64,000 nt of DNA from Undibacterium sp. KW1. GTDB taxonomy: Bacteria; Pseudomonadota; Gammaproteobacteria; Burkholderiales; Burkholderiaceae_D. Of the stretch, positions 48,064 to 57,258 are shown piece after piece. The stretch is from positions 3,286,001 to 3,350,000 of the forward strand of contig NZ_AP018439.1 of the NCBI RefSeq assembly GCF_009937955.1, written 5' to 3'. A model generated the notes under the pieces. The model saw nothing but the letters and a program-made list of their open reading frames with translations, was not told where the DNA came from and searched no databases. Each line of letters starts with the position of its first letter. Positions within the stretch are counted from its first letter, which is position 1. The position numbers and the translations under genes were made by a program.

Positions 48064-48990
48064 ATGACCTCCCCCTCTCATCATCAGAGCAGCGAACATT
48101 TGCATGACCACAGGCGCGGCGATGCCGAGCACAGACATTATTTTGAAAACCGCAGCCAGAAAATTCTCGCCTGGGCTCTGGGCCTGACCCTGAGTTTTGC
48201 TGGCGTCGAAGTCGCGTTTGGCTTCATCTCCAACTCCCTGGCATTAATCTCTGATGCCGGGCATATGGTGACTGACGCTGCCGCCCTGGGCCTGGCCCTG
48301 CTCGCGCAAATCATCGCCAAGCGCCCTCCCACGGCAAAAAATTCTTTTGGATTTGGCCGCGCCGAAGCACTCGCCGCCTTTGTCAATGGTCTGGTGATGC
48401 TGGGCGTCATCGTCTGGATATGCAAAGAAGCGATACAACGTTTCTCTGCCCCAGAAGCGGTGCAAGGCGGCACTGTCATGCTGGTAGCTGGCATAGGCCT
48501 GGCAATCAATATCGTAGTTGCCTGGGTACTTTCGCATGACAAGGACAGCGTGAACACCAAAGCTGCGCTGGTACATGTCATGGGCGACTTGCTGGGCTCT
48601 GTCGCAGCCATCATCTCCGGTGCGGTGATCTACAAAACGGGCTGGATGCAAATCGATCCGCTGCTGTCGATTTTCGTATCCCTGCTGATTTTGAAATCTA
48701 CATTCTCGGTGCTAAAGGAGTCTTATCACTTCCTGATGGAAGGTGTGCCACATCACATAGACTATGTGCAAATCGGTGCCGACCTCGAAGACATTAATGG
48801 CATATTGTCAGTGCATGACTTGCATGTCTGGGAAATGTCACCCGGCTACCCTGCCCTGATCGGCCATCTCGAAATCGAAGACCTCAGCGCCTGGCCACGC
48901 ATACTGGAAAGTGTCAAGGCCATGCTGCTCAGTAAGCACAAGATTGATCATATAACTTTGCAGGCAGAGGTAAGCGAAGAGGAAGAATGA
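48064..48990 (+). CDS. Cation diffusion facilitator (Zn/Co/Cd exporter, CzcD-like)
   Basis: 308 residues with a His-rich N-terminus (HHQSSEHLHDHRRGDAEHRHYF), six membrane helices and a C-terminal cytoplasmic domain (about 215-300). Transport-site motifs are present: NSLALISDAGHMVTDAAAL in TM2 and KAALVHVMGDLLGSV in TM5, the H-x-x-x-D pattern typical of zinc transporters. The C-terminal HHIDYVQIGADLEDINGILSVHDLHVWEMSPG matches the dimerisation domain. It should move divalent metal ions out of the cytoplasm by proton antiport. It is convergent with the ADP-ribosylglycohydrolase gene, with a 22-bp gap. Confidence 0.93.
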   Translation: MTSPSHHQSSEHLHDHRRGDAEHRHYFENRSQKILAWALGLTLSFAGVEVAFGFISNSLALISDAGHMVTDAAALGLALLAQIIAKRPPTAKNSFGFGRAEALAAFVNGLVMLGVIVWICKEAIQRFSAPEAVQGGTVMLVAGIGLAINIVVAWVLSHDKDSVNTKAALVHVMGDLLGSVAAIISGAVIYKTGWMQIDPLLSIFVSLLILKSTFSVLKESYHFLMEGVPHHIDYVQIGADLEDINGILSVHDLHVWEMSPGYPALIGHLEIEDLSAWPRILESVKAMLLSKHKIDHITLQAEVSEEEE

Positions 48991-49012
48991 TACGGCTTCG
49001 CAGCCTTTATAG

Positions 49013-49879
49013 TTATGACTGTCGCACAAGATGCGCACTTAACACTGGATAGCGCCCAGCAAGGGCGACATCAAGCTTACGCAAATAACTGCTACCAAAT
49101 TTACCGGCCTCAAGGCCATTTACCAGCGATGCTGGAATATCAACAACATATTCTGGCGTCAATGAAGCAAGCCCCATAGCGATCGCCGCAACACTGTCGA
49201 CATCGCCACCAAAATTAACGCAATCGAGCAAGAGTGTTGACATGCAGCGATTAGCCTGCAAGGCTGTATTGACCGCATGCAAAGTTTGCAAGGCATCGCA
49301 TTCAACTTCAGCAGCCCAATCGCCTCGCAATATGAAGCCTGTGATTTCCAATATAAAATCAGGCAACTCGACCAATTTTGCCTTGTCATATAAAAGTGCA
49401 TGCGACATGAGTGCAACAACATGCGAAGACAAAGTACCTTCAGCCGTGTTGTGAGTCACCATGGCCTGCTCGCGTGCAGCTTGCGCCAACACATTATTAT
49501 CTGCGATCAAACCCAATGGAACCGAACGCATTGCAGCACCATTGCGACGGCTTTCTGGTGAAATTCGCTGTCTGAGATCAGCGCCATTCACGCACAAATC
49601 CAGTAAACCCTGCAAGCCTTTGGCATACCCCTGTCGCTGGTCGCGTTTATAACATCTGACATAGGCATCGGCAAATGCGTCACTTGAATAATCGCTATTC
49701 GCCAGCAAGACTTCGGCAACCGCGATACTCATCTGCGTATCATCAGTATAGCAACCTGCTTGTATCCCCAGTTCATGTGGCACGTAACTTTCAAGTGTAT
49801 TACTGCGCATGATTTTCTCGCGCCCGCAAAACTCAAAACCAGCACCATAGGCATCGCCTATCGCTATCTCCAGTAACAA
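49013..49879 (-). CDS. ADP-ribosylglycohydrolase family protein
   Basis: 288 residues, all-alpha DraG/ARH-like fold. The di-magnesium site is indicated by YTDDTQMSIAV (about 43-53) and NFGGDVDSVAAIAMG near residue 230. The family removes ADP-ribose from proteins or other ADP-ribosylated targets. The start is a TTG at 49879, supported by GGAG 7-8 bp upstream and by the usual N-terminus LLEIAIGDAYGAGFEF; an in-frame stop lies 18 bp further up, so no longer start is possible. No ADP-ribosyltransferase partner (DraT) or nif gene is nearby, so the target is unknown. Confidence 0.88.
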   Translation of the reverse strand: MLLEIAIGDAYGAGFEFCGREKIMRSNTLESYVPHELGIQAGCYTDDTQMSIAVAEVLLANSDYSSDAFADAYVRCYKRDQRQGYAKGLQGLLDLCVNGADLRQRISPESRRNGAAMRSVPLGLIADNNVLAQAAREQAMVTHNTAEGTLSSHVVALMSHALLYDKAKLVELPDFILEITGFILRGDWAAEVECDALQTLHAVNTALQANRCMSTLLLDCVNFGGDVDSVAAIAMGLASLTPEYVVDIPASLVNGLEAGKFGSSYLRKLDVALAGRYPVLSAHLVRQS

Positions 49880-49927
49880 ATTACTTCTCCACTCGCTTCA
49901 ATACTTGCAAGCTCATATGTTTGAAAT

Positions 49928-52165
49928 TCAATTCCTGCGCACTTCCAGCACACCACTGACTTCATGCAACACATGCAGTGCCTTTTGGAGCTGTGTAGTA
50001 CCACCTATTTCCACAGTAAATGACATGCGCGCTTGTGATTTTGCGCTTTGGGTATTGACGCCTATCACATTGATTTTTTCACGGGAAAATACCTCGGAAA
50101 TATCACGCAGCAATCCCTGGCGGTCTTGCGCCAGCACAAAGATATCGACGGGATAAACTGTGTCCTTGCCATGATCGCCCCAGGTCGTCTGTATGACGCG
50201 CTCGGGTGCCTTATTACGCATCTCGGCAAAATTCTTGCAAGTCAGGCGGTGTATGGATACGCCCTTGCCACGGGTAACAAAACCGACGATATCATCTGGC
50301 GGTGCCGGTTTGCAGCAACGCGCCAGTTGTGTCATCAAGCCTTCAGTACCGACCACCAGCACGCCGGATTTGGCGCCTTGCGTGACGCTGGATGCACGGC
50401 TTTTATTGGTGAAGCTGAGTTCATCCGGCTCAACTTCCGCCACATTCTCACGCAAGACTGTTTCAATTTGCCTGAGACTGAATTCATCTTTACCAACGGA
50501 CAGGAAGAGATCATTCACATCAGCAAAACCCAGCTTGCGTGCCAGTTCTTCAAGGTTGACTGCAGTCTTGCCTTCGCGCTGCAAAGTTTTTTCAACTAGG
50601 GCGCGGCCATTCGACAGGGTTTCTTCCTGATCGATGGCATTGAACCAGGCGCGGATTTTGGTACGTGTGCGGGTACTCGCAGAATAATCCGGCGAGAGCC
50701 AGTCACGCGACGGGCCAGCCTGGGAAGAACCGACTTTGAGAGTAATGATCTCCACTGTCTGACCATTTTGCAGGGGCGTATTCAGCGGCACCATGACATT
50801 ATCAACCCGCGCGCCACGGCAGCGATGACCAACATCGGTATGCAGGTGATAGGCAAAATCCACGGGCGTGGAATTGCAGGGCAATTCTATGACGCGGGCC
50901 TGCGGGGTCAGCACATAAATTCTGTCATCCAGGCTGGCGGCCTTGAGTTTTTCTACCCATTCGCGTTGCAATTCTTCTTGCTCGACGACGACATCGGTGA
51001 CGTCAGTTTTCCAGGCCAGCAATTGCCTGAGCCAGGCGATTTTTTCGTCGTATTCCTGAGCTGAAAAATTTGAGCCACCCGACTCTTTATAGCGCCAGTG
51101 CGCCGCTACGCCATACTCTGCAAACTGGTGCATTTCACGCGTACGTATCTGCACTTCCAGCGGCCTGCCGTCTTCTACCACCACGACCGTATGCAATGAT
51201 TTATAGCCATTCGGTTTGGGGCGGGAAATATAGTCGTCGAACTCTTTGGGTATCGGTGTCCAGGCATTGTGAACCAAGCCTAAGACAGTATAGCAATCCT
51301 TGATATCATCAACGATAACGCGAAAAGCGCGCACGTCGTACAACTCATCAAAGTTGACTGACTTGCCCTTCATTTTTTTCCAGATACTGTAGATATGCTT
51401 GGGCCGTCCTGATACTTCGGCCTTGATGCCAGCTATCTGCAATTCCTTGTTCAGTCTTTCTATCGCATTGACGACAAAGCTCTCACGTTCCAGGCGCTTT
51501 TCCTCCAGCATCTTGGCAATGCGCTTGTATTGTTGCGGCTCGAGAAAACGGAAAGACAGGTCTTCCAGCTCCCATTTGAGTTGCCAGACACCGAGGCGGT
51601 TTGCCAGCGGCGCGTACAAGTCCATGGTTTCACTGGCATATTGCTGGGCCGCGCCATCTTCGCGCTTGCACTCAGCAAAGTAACGCAAGGTGGTTACCCT
51701 TGATGCCAGGCGCACCAGCACTACGCGCATGTCGGTGGCCATGGCCAGCACCATCTTGCGCAGGGTTTCCATCTGGCTGGCGGCTTTTTCAGCAGCATCT
51801 TTACCACGGCCTACATCATGCTGCGTCAAAGCGGCTTCGCGCAACTTCATCAGACGGCGTATACCGGTAACTAGATCGGCGATTTCCTTGCCAAAGCGGA
51901 TTTCTATCTGCTCTGCCGCAATCGGGTTCAGTTCTGGCAATTCAAACAGGATGGCCGCAATACGGGTATCAACATCGGTACGCAACATGGCCAGCGTCGC
52001 CACCACGCCGTTCACAAATTGCAGGGCATTTTGCTCTGTGACGACACATTTGTTGGCATACAGAGGGGTGACGTATTCCAGCGCCGCGATGACGCGCTCT
52101 GCGTCGGCTTCAGACAAGCCTTCCAGCAAAGCTGCTTCAGTTGCTGTGGTCGAGATTGATACCAT
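49928..52165 (-). CDS. relA: (p)ppGpp synthetase RelA (hydrolase motif lost)
   Basis: 745 residues. The RelA/SpoT layout is complete: degenerate HD domain (about 30-200), synthetase (about 250-370, with GRPKHIYSIWKKM, DELYDVRAFRVIV and PKEFDDYISRPKPNGYKSLHT), TGS (about 415-475), a zinc-finger-like region with CC (LARCCKP) and a C-terminal ACT domain. In the hydrolase domain the usual H-D of LLHDVVED is replaced by LFELPEL (about 73-79), so it cannot degrade ppGpp, and EFDD matches the acidic EXDD motif of monofunctional RelA. It answers amino-acid starvation on the ribosome. It lies 5 bp downstream of ridA. Confidence 0.95.
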   Translation of the reverse strand: MVSISTTATEAALLEGLSEADAERVIAALEYVTPLYANKCVVTEQNALQFVNGVVATLAMLRTDVDTRIAAILFELPELNPIAAEQIEIRFGKEIADLVTGIRRLMKLREAALTQHDVGRGKDAAEKAASQMETLRKMVLAMATDMRVVLVRLASRVTTLRYFAECKREDGAAQQYASETMDLYAPLANRLGVWQLKWELEDLSFRFLEPQQYKRIAKMLEEKRLERESFVVNAIERLNKELQIAGIKAEVSGRPKHIYSIWKKMKGKSVNFDELYDVRAFRVIVDDIKDCYTVLGLVHNAWTPIPKEFDDYISRPKPNGYKSLHTVVVVEDGRPLEVQIRTREMHQFAEYGVAAHWRYKESGGSNFSAQEYDEKIAWLRQLLAWKTDVTDVVVEQEELQREWVEKLKAASLDDRIYVLTPQARVIELPCNSTPVDFAYHLHTDVGHRCRGARVDNVMVPLNTPLQNGQTVEIITLKVGSSQAGPSRDWLSPDYSASTRTRTKIRAWFNAIDQEETLSNGRALVEKTLQREGKTAVNLEELARKLGFADVNDLFLSVGKDEFSLRQIETVLRENVAEVEPDELSFTNKSRASSVTQGAKSGVLVVGTEGLMTQLARCCKPAPPDDIVGFVTRGKGVSIHRLTCKNFAEMRNKAPERVIQTTWGDHGKDTVYPVDIFVLAQDRQGLLRDISEVFSREKINVIGVNTQSAKSQARMSFTVEIGGTTQLQKALHVLHEVSGVLEVRRN

Positions 52166-52170
52166 ATGAT

Positions 52171-52521
52171 TTATATCTGTGCTGCAGTGACGACAACTTC
52201 AATGAGCCAGGCAGGATTGGCCAGTTTAGCTTCTACCGTGGCACGCGGTGGTGTATTACCCAGGGCAACCCAGGCGTCCCATACCTGGTTCATACCACCG
52301 ATCATGCTGATGTCAGACAAAAATATCTGGCAACTGAGTATGCGCGATTTGTCGCTGCCTGCTTCGGCCAGCAAACGGTCGATATGGGTCAGTACTTGCG
52401 CTGTTTGTCCTGCTATATCCTGGCTGGCATCATCAGGGATTTGCCCGGCCAGATAGACGACTTTGTTAAAAATGGCGGTTTCGGACAAACGCGGACCTAC
52501 GTGAAATCTTTGGATACTCAT
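52171..52521 (-). CDS. RidA family protein
   Basis: 116 residues, YjgF/YER057c/UK114 fold. RidA proteins deaminate reactive enamine/imine intermediates made by PLP enzymes. The conserved Arg that binds the carboxylate lies in TPPRATVEAKLANPAWLIEVVVTA. It lies between an alpha/beta hydrolase gene (21 bp upstream) and relA (5 bp downstream) in one operon. Membership in the main RidA or another subfamily is not decided. Confidence 0.9.
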   Translation of the reverse strand: MSIQRFHVGPRLSETAIFNKVVYLAGQIPDDASQDIAGQTAQVLTHIDRLLAEAGSDKSRILSCQIFLSDISMIGGMNQVWDAWVALGNTPPRATVEAKLANPAWLIEVVVTAAQI

Positions 52522-52542
52522 TTTTTGACTCTATTTTTAAAC

Positions 52543-53412
52543 TTATTCCTGGTTCAATAAAAAATCAACAGCTACCGCTATTTGATCAGGCTGCACAAAC
52601 GTCGGTGCATGTCCCACGCCGGCAAACTCCACCAGCCGGGCGCGTGGGCCACGTTGAGTCATCGCCTGCGCTGATTCAGCCGTCAGCAAATCTGACTCTG
52701 CGCCACGTACCAGCAAGGTCGGGCAACTTATTGCATCATACGCTGCCCACAACATGGTCTGCGCAATTGCTGCCAATTCTGGCGTGCTGGCCTTGATAGG
52801 CTGCGCAAGACCTAAATCATAGTGTCGCACCCATTGCCCCTGCTCGTTTTGACGCAGGACATCGCGCGCCAGTTTTCCCCACTGAGCCTCACTGTGCGGG
52901 CCGAAGGAGATCGAGATCGCCTTGATATAGGCTTGCGCTTCCTCAAAACTGTCAAAGCGCACATCCTGGCCTATGTAGTCGCCTATTCTGGCAAGTGCAT
53001 CAGGATTAAGCACGGGGCCAACATCATTCAGAATCAACTTTTTGATGGGATTGTCAGGCAGGCTCGCAAGACTCATGCCTATCAGGCCACCCATGGATGT
53101 ACCAAACCAGTGCACGGTCTGTGCGTCCAGTCTGGCCAGCAAGCTGACCATGTCGCTGACATATTGCGGAATCTGATAATGCATGGGATTGCGCAAACGG
53201 CCTGAATAGCCACGCCCGACCACGTCAGGGCATACCACACGATACTCATTGCATAATGCCACGGCCAAGGAATCAAAGTCCTCAGCCACCCGCGTCACAC
53301 CGTGGACACAGACCAGAACCTTGGGATTAAGCGGGTCACCCCACTCTTTGTATGACATGGCGTGCAAGCCGGTAGGCGAGATACATTGCACTGATTTGCG
53401 TCTTGCCTGCAT
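52543..53412 (-). CDS. Alpha/beta hydrolase
   Basis: 289 residues. The catalytic triad is visible: nucleophile S106 in GTSMGGL, an Asp/Glu after the strand LLVRGAESDLL, and His in FAGVGHAPTF. The oxyanion region is VHGVTRVAEDFDSLA. It starts with a good ribosome-binding site (GAGGAAAA). It is the first gene of the operon with ridA and relA. The substrate is unknown; nearby hydroxybutyrate genes are on the other strand and give no proof. Confidence 0.88.
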   Translation of the reverse strand: MQARRKSVQCISPTGLHAMSYKEWGDPLNPKVLVCVHGVTRVAEDFDSLAVALCNEYRVVCPDVVGRGYSGRLRNPMHYQIPQYVSDMVSLLARLDAQTVHWFGTSMGGLIGMSLASLPDNPIKKLILNDVGPVLNPDALARIGDYIGQDVRFDSFEEAQAYIKAISISFGPHSEAQWGKLARDVLRQNEQGQWVRHYDLGLAQPIKASTPELAAIAQTMLWAAYDAISCPTLLVRGAESDLLTAESAQAMTQRGPRARLVEFAGVGHAPTFVQPDQIAVAVDFLLNQE

Positions 53413-53586
53413 GGATTTTCCTCGTGAACAGTATTTTTACTAGCGCTTATGACCGACATTTTACCGTTCGTTGCGCTTAAAATCATTGTTAACTGTTGGC
53501 ATACATGTTTTTTTAACAAAACAACATGCGCTGACTGGCATTAAAACCAAACTTCCCTTGCAAAAAACGACATCTCAGGAGACAGC

Positions 53587-54381
53587 ATGGCAGCATCTTT
53601 CCTCACCGGTAAAACCGCATTGGTAACAGGATCCACATCAGGCATAGGTCTGGGCATAGCCCGCTCACTGGCTGCCGAAGGCGCCAATATCATTTTCAAT
53701 GGCTTTGGCGACAGACAGGAAATACAGACTTTGCAAACTGCCGTAGAAAACGAATTCGGCGTGAAAACGGCCTATCACAACGCCGACATGAGCAAAGCGA
53801 CAGAAATCGAAGCAATGATGACCTACGCTGACAGTAACTTTGGCGGTGTCGATATCCTGGTCAATAACGCAGGCATACAGCATGTTGCCAATATTGAAGA
53901 CTTCCCGGTAGAGAAATGGGATGCCATCATCGCCATCAACCTGACATCGAGCTTTCATACCACCCGCCTGGCCTTGCCGTACATGAAACAAAAAAACTGG
54001 GGCCGCATCATCAATCTAGCCTCTGTCCATGGCCTGGTTGCCTCGGCACAAAAATCTGCCTATGTCGCAGCCAAGCATGGCCTGGTCGGCTTTACCAAGA
54101 CCACGGCCCTGGAAACCGCACAAACAGGCATTACCTGCAACGCGATCTGCCCGGGATGGGTATTGACGCCCCTGGTGCAGAAACAGGTCGATGCGCGTGC
54201 AGAAAAAGACGGGGTTGATAATGAAACGGCAAAAAAACGCCTGCTGGCTGAAAAACAGCCTTCAGGAGAGTTTGTGACGCCAGAACAACTCGGTGCACTT
54301 GCCGTATTTTTCTGCAGCGCAGCAGCCGATCAGATCCGTGGCGTAGCCTGGAATATGGATGGTGGCTGGGTAGCCCAATAA
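53587..54381 (+). CDS. 3-hydroxybutyrate dehydrogenase
   Basis: 264 residues, short-chain dehydrogenase. NAD-binding GSTSGIGLGIA, NNAGIQH, catalytic S-Y-K in LASVHGLVASAQKSAYVAAKHGL, and the late insertion QKQVDARAEKDGVDNETAKKRLLAEKQPSGEFVTPEQLG are characteristic of bacterial D-3-hydroxybutyrate dehydrogenase (BdhA/HbdH). It oxidises 3-hydroxybutyrate, for example from polyhydroxybutyrate, to acetoacetate with NAD+. The CoA-transferase genes 700 bp downstream could take the product on to acetoacetyl-CoA. The start has a strong CAGGAGA site. Confidence 0.93.
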   Translation: MAASFLTGKTALVTGSTSGIGLGIARSLAAEGANIIFNGFGDRQEIQTLQTAVENEFGVKTAYHNADMSKATEIEAMMTYADSNFGGVDILVNNAGIQHVANIEDFPVEKWDAIIAINLTSSFHTTRLALPYMKQKNWGRIINLASVHGLVASAQKSAYVAAKHGLVGFTKTTALETAQTGITCNAICPGWVLTPLVQKQVDARAEKDGVDNETAKKRLLAEKQPSGEFVTPEQLGALAVFFCSAAADQIRGVAWNMDGGWVAQ

Positions 54382-54482
54382 GCCACAAAACAGAGCTAAG
54401 GTACGTCAAAGTATTTTGTTTCACTGGTAGTGCCCCGAATTCAGATGTATAGTTTCATCACACATTTGAATAGGGAGCACCC

Positions 54483-55007
54483 ATGCGAACTGCAATGCGC
54501 ATCGTCCTGGTTTCTGCAATTTTACTGAATGCCGCCACCTGCGCTGCGGCTGACAAGATGAAGCCGGGTCTATGGGAAATGACGACCAAGTCAGATGCCA
54601 TGAAGGCCATGCCCAAGATTCCACCTGAGCAGCTGGAAAAAATGAAGCAGATGGGCATTAAAATGCCTGACATGCAAAACGGTGCGATGGTGAGTAAGGT
54701 CTGTCTCACCAAGGAAATGGTAGATCAGGAAAAACCACCCACCGGTGGCCGTGAACAGCACTGCCAGAACAAGAGTTTCAACCGTTCTGGCAATACCTAC
54801 ACTGCCGAGATGGTATGCGACAGCCCGGACATGAAAGGCACAGGTATAGTCAAGGGCAGCATGACTCCTGATAGCGTGAACTCGGTCTATGATTTTAAAG
54901 GCGTCTCACACGGGAAGCCGATTGATCATCATATGGAAACCACAGGCAAATGGCTGGGTGGTGATTGTGGCACCACCAAACCCTTCACCATGCCGCCGAA
55001 AAAATAA
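54483..55007 (+). CDS. DUF3617 family periplasmic protein
   Basis: 174 residues with a signal peptide (MRTAMRIVLVSAILLNAATCAAA, cleavage about residue 23). The mature protein begins DKMKPGLWEMTTKSD and matches DUF3617, periplasmic proteins found widely in proteobacteria without a known function. Conserved Cys residues (KVCLTKE, REQHCQNKS, MVCDSPD, GDCGTTK) could form disulfides. It is preceded by AGGGAG and followed by a terminator. It may be independent of the neighbouring bdh. Confidence 0.85.
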   Translation: MRTAMRIVLVSAILLNAATCAAADKMKPGLWEMTTKSDAMKAMPKIPPEQLEKMKQMGIKMPDMQNGAMVSKVCLTKEMVDQEKPPTGGREQHCQNKSFNRSGNTYTAEMVCDSPDMKGTGIVKGSMTPDSVNSVYDFKGVSHGKPIDHHMETTGKWLGGDCGTTKPFTMPPKK

Positions 55008-55032
55008 ATCTCTTTCATTGCTCAACAATAAC

Positions 55033-55067
55033 AAAAAGGCCGGTGCATGACACCGGCCTTAGTTTTT
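55033..55067. terminator. Bidirectional intrinsic terminator (DUF3617 / scoB)
   Basis: AAGGCCGGTG and CACCGGCCTT arms with a 5-base loop, followed by AGTTTTT on the plus strand and TTTTTGTT on the minus strand, between convergent genes. Confidence 0.88.
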
Positions 55068-55082
55068 AAGTCCCCCTGAATA

Positions 55083-55724
55083 TCAGGCTACTGCACTGAC
55101 GTCCAGTGTTGCCTCGGTCTTGGCGATGATTTCTTCCTTACTGACGCCGCTGGCCAATTCAACCAGTTTCAAGCCCGCCGGGGTCACATCAATGACACCG
55201 AGGTCAGTGATAATGCGGTTGACCACTCCCACGCCCGTCAATGGCAGGTTACAGGTTTTCAATATTTTGTGCGCATCGCCCTTGGCGACATGCTCCATCA
55301 GCACCACAACGCGACCTACACCTGCCACCAAATCCATTGCACCGCCCATCCCCTTGACCATTTTGCCAGGTATCATCCAGTTGGCCAGGTCGCCATGTTC
55401 GCTGACCTGCATCGCGCCAAGAATAGCCAGGTTGATCTTGCCGCCACGTATCATGGCGAAAGAGTCAGCTGAGCTGAATATGGAAGAACCCGGCAAGGTT
55501 GTTACTGTTTGCTTACCGGCGTTGATCATGTCGGGATCAACCTCCTCTTCAGTCGGGAATGGGCCTATGCCGAGCAAGCCATTTTCTGACTGCAGCCAGA
55601 CTTCCATGCCTTGCGGCACGTGATTGGCGACCAGGGTAGGCAAGCCTATGCCCAGGTTGACGTAAAAACCGTCTTGCAATTCTTGTGCTGCACGCGCAGC
55701 CATTTCATCACGATTCCATGCCAT
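55083..55724 (-). CDS. scoB: 3-oxoacid CoA-transferase subunit B
   Basis: 213 residues. The catalytic glutamate E47 lies in the signature [12 protein letters not shown], which forms the CoA thioester intermediate. With subunit A it moves CoA from succinyl-CoA (or acetyl-CoA) to acetoacetate, making acetoacetyl-CoA. It starts 18 bp after the subunit A stop. Together with the 3-hydroxybutyrate dehydrogenase gene nearby this completes ketone-body use. Confidence 0.95.
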   Translation of the reverse strand: MAWNRDEMAARAAQELQDGFYVNLGIGLPTLVANHVPQGMEVWLQSENGLLGIGPFPTEEEVDPDMINAGKQTVTTLPGSSIFSSADSFAMIRGGKINLAILGAMQVSEHGDLANWMIPGKMVKGMGGAMDLVAGVGRVVVLMEHVAKGDAHKILKTCNLPLTGVGVVNRIITDLGVIDVTPAGLKLVELASGVSKEEIIAKTEATLDVSAVA

Positions 55725-55742
55725 GTCTTGTCTCCTGCTATC

Positions 55743-56444
55743 TTAATTCGATGGGCGTACGGTACGCTGTTCTATACGTTTTTCTGGATTGGCATTAACG
55801 ACGATGCGCTGTACGAAAATACCTGGTGTGTGAACTTCATCCGGGTCCAGTTCGCCAGTTTCTACCAGTACCTCAACCTCGGCTACGGTGATCTTGCCAG
55901 CCATCGCCACATTGGGATTGAAGTTGCGTGCGGTCTTGCGATATACCAGATTACCGGCCTTGTCAGCCTTCCAGGCTTTGACCAGAGAGACGTCGGATAC
56001 CAGTGAGCGTTCCATCACATATTTCTGGCCATCAAATTCACGAATTTCCTTGCCGTCGGCAACTATTGTACCCACGCCGGTCTTGGTAAAAAAGGCCGGG
56101 ATACCGGCACCACCAGCACGCAGCTTTTCTGCCAGCGTGCCCTGTGGGGTGAATTCCAGTTCGAGTTCGCCAGCCAGGTACTGACGTTCGAATTCCTTGT
56201 TTTCACCGACATAGGATGAAATCATTTTCTTGATCTGGCGGGTCGTCAGTAACTGGCCCAGGCCAAAACCGTCTACACCGGCGTTATTTGAAATGGCGGT
56301 CAATTCCTTGACACCGGAATCGCGCAAGGCAGCGATCAGAGCCTCAGGTATGCCACACAGGCCAAAACCGCCTACAGCGATAGTCTGACCGTCCTTGATA
56401 ATGCCAGCCAGGGCACTGGCTGCATCAGGATAAACTTTGTCCAT
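55743..56444 (-). CDS. scoA: 3-oxoacid CoA-transferase subunit A
   Basis: 233 residues. The N-terminal motif GQTIAVGGFGLCGIPEALIAAL and RAGGAGIPAFFTKTGVGT are the CoA-transferase family I alpha-chain signatures (GGFGxxGxP and GGAGIPAF). It forms the enzyme with scoB directly downstream. A PAS-LuxR regulator is transcribed divergently 98 bp away and may control the pair. Confidence 0.95.
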   Translation of the reverse strand: MDKVYPDAASALAGIIKDGQTIAVGGFGLCGIPEALIAALRDSGVKELTAISNNAGVDGFGLGQLLTTRQIKKMISSYVGENKEFERQYLAGELELEFTPQGTLAEKLRAGGAGIPAFFTKTGVGTIVADGKEIREFDGQKYVMERSLVSDVSLVKAWKADKAGNLVYRKTARNFNPNVAMAGKITVAEVEVLVETGELDPDEVHTPGIFVQRIVVNANPEKRIEQRTVRPSN

Positions 56445-56542
56445 ATTGTCCCCTCTCCAGGTTGTAAATCGATATTTCTTTTGTCAAATGGCTGCTTGCA
56501 AATTACCGCAAACAGCCACACAAATCATTAGTCTTACAGGAT

Positions 56543-57175
56543 ATGATGCTGCGTTATACTGCGCAATACCGTAAAAATACGCCTTTACCAGTAACCTGTC
56601 AGTGGACCGCAGAAATGAACGCAGCACAGCCCATCGATTTTGAATCCATTTTTCAACACGCACCTGTCGGTATGTGCGTGTCGCAAAACCGTATTATCCA
56701 GGCTTGCAATGATGATCTGGCTAAAATGTTTGGCTATCAAAAAGATGAATTGCTGGGCAAGTCTTTTCTGGTACTTTACCCCAGTCCGGACGAATTTGAA
56801 CGTACCGGAGCCAGGATCACGCCCATCATGAATGCCAAGGGCTATTATTCTGACGAGCGCATCATGAAACGTGCCAATCAGGAGCTGTTCTGGTGCCACG
56901 TCTCAGGCCGTGGCCTGAACAAGGACAACCCTCATGCTGCCGGTATCTGGACTTTTGAGGATCTCAGTGCAAAACGCTCCGTCACCGCCGAACTGACACC
57001 ACGAGAGCGCGAAATTGCTGCCCTGCTGGTAGAAGGCAAGACCAGCAAGCTGATTGCCCGCCAGATAGACCTCAGCCCCAGGACAGTGGAAATGCACAGG
57101 GCTAAACTCATGCGCAAATTCAATTCAGCCACATCCAGCGAACTGGTGCACAAATTGCTGGGCATCATGCGCTGA
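56543..57175 (+). CDS. PAS-LuxR transcriptional regulator
   Basis: 210 residues. A PAS domain (about 33-140: FESIFQHAPVGMCVSQNRIIQACNDDLAKMFGYQKDELLGKS) is followed by a LuxR/GerE helix-turn-helix (about 148-208: LTPREREIAALLVEGKTSKLIARQIDLSPRTVEMHRAKLMRKF). It lacks a receiver domain, so it senses a small molecule or redox signal directly, or through a partner. Three starts are close: tandem ATGs at 56543 and 56546 after AGGAT, and an ATG at 56615. It is divergent from scoAB and is a likely local regulator. Confidence 0.9.
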   Translation: MMLRYTAQYRKNTPLPVTCQWTAEMNAAQPIDFESIFQHAPVGMCVSQNRIIQACNDDLAKMFGYQKDELLGKSFLVLYPSPDEFERTGARITPIMNAKGYYSDERIMKRANQELFWCHVSGRGLNKDNPHAAGIWTFEDLSAKRSVTAELTPREREIAALLVEGKTSKLIARQIDLSPRTVEMHRAKLMRKFNSATSSELVHKLLGIMR

Positions 57176-57198
57176 GCGCTGCAATAAGCTCAAGTACA

Positions 57199-57222
57199 GA
57201 GGCGGGCCTGGCCCGCCCCTTT
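57199..57222 (+). terminator. Possible terminator after the PAS-LuxR gene
   Basis: GGCGGGC and GCCCGCC arms with a 3-base loop follow 23 bp after the stop; only a weak CCTTTC tract follows, so efficiency is uncertain. Confidence 0.45.
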
Positions 57223-57258
57223 CATCACTTATTTACATCATACATAGCTCAAGGCAAT

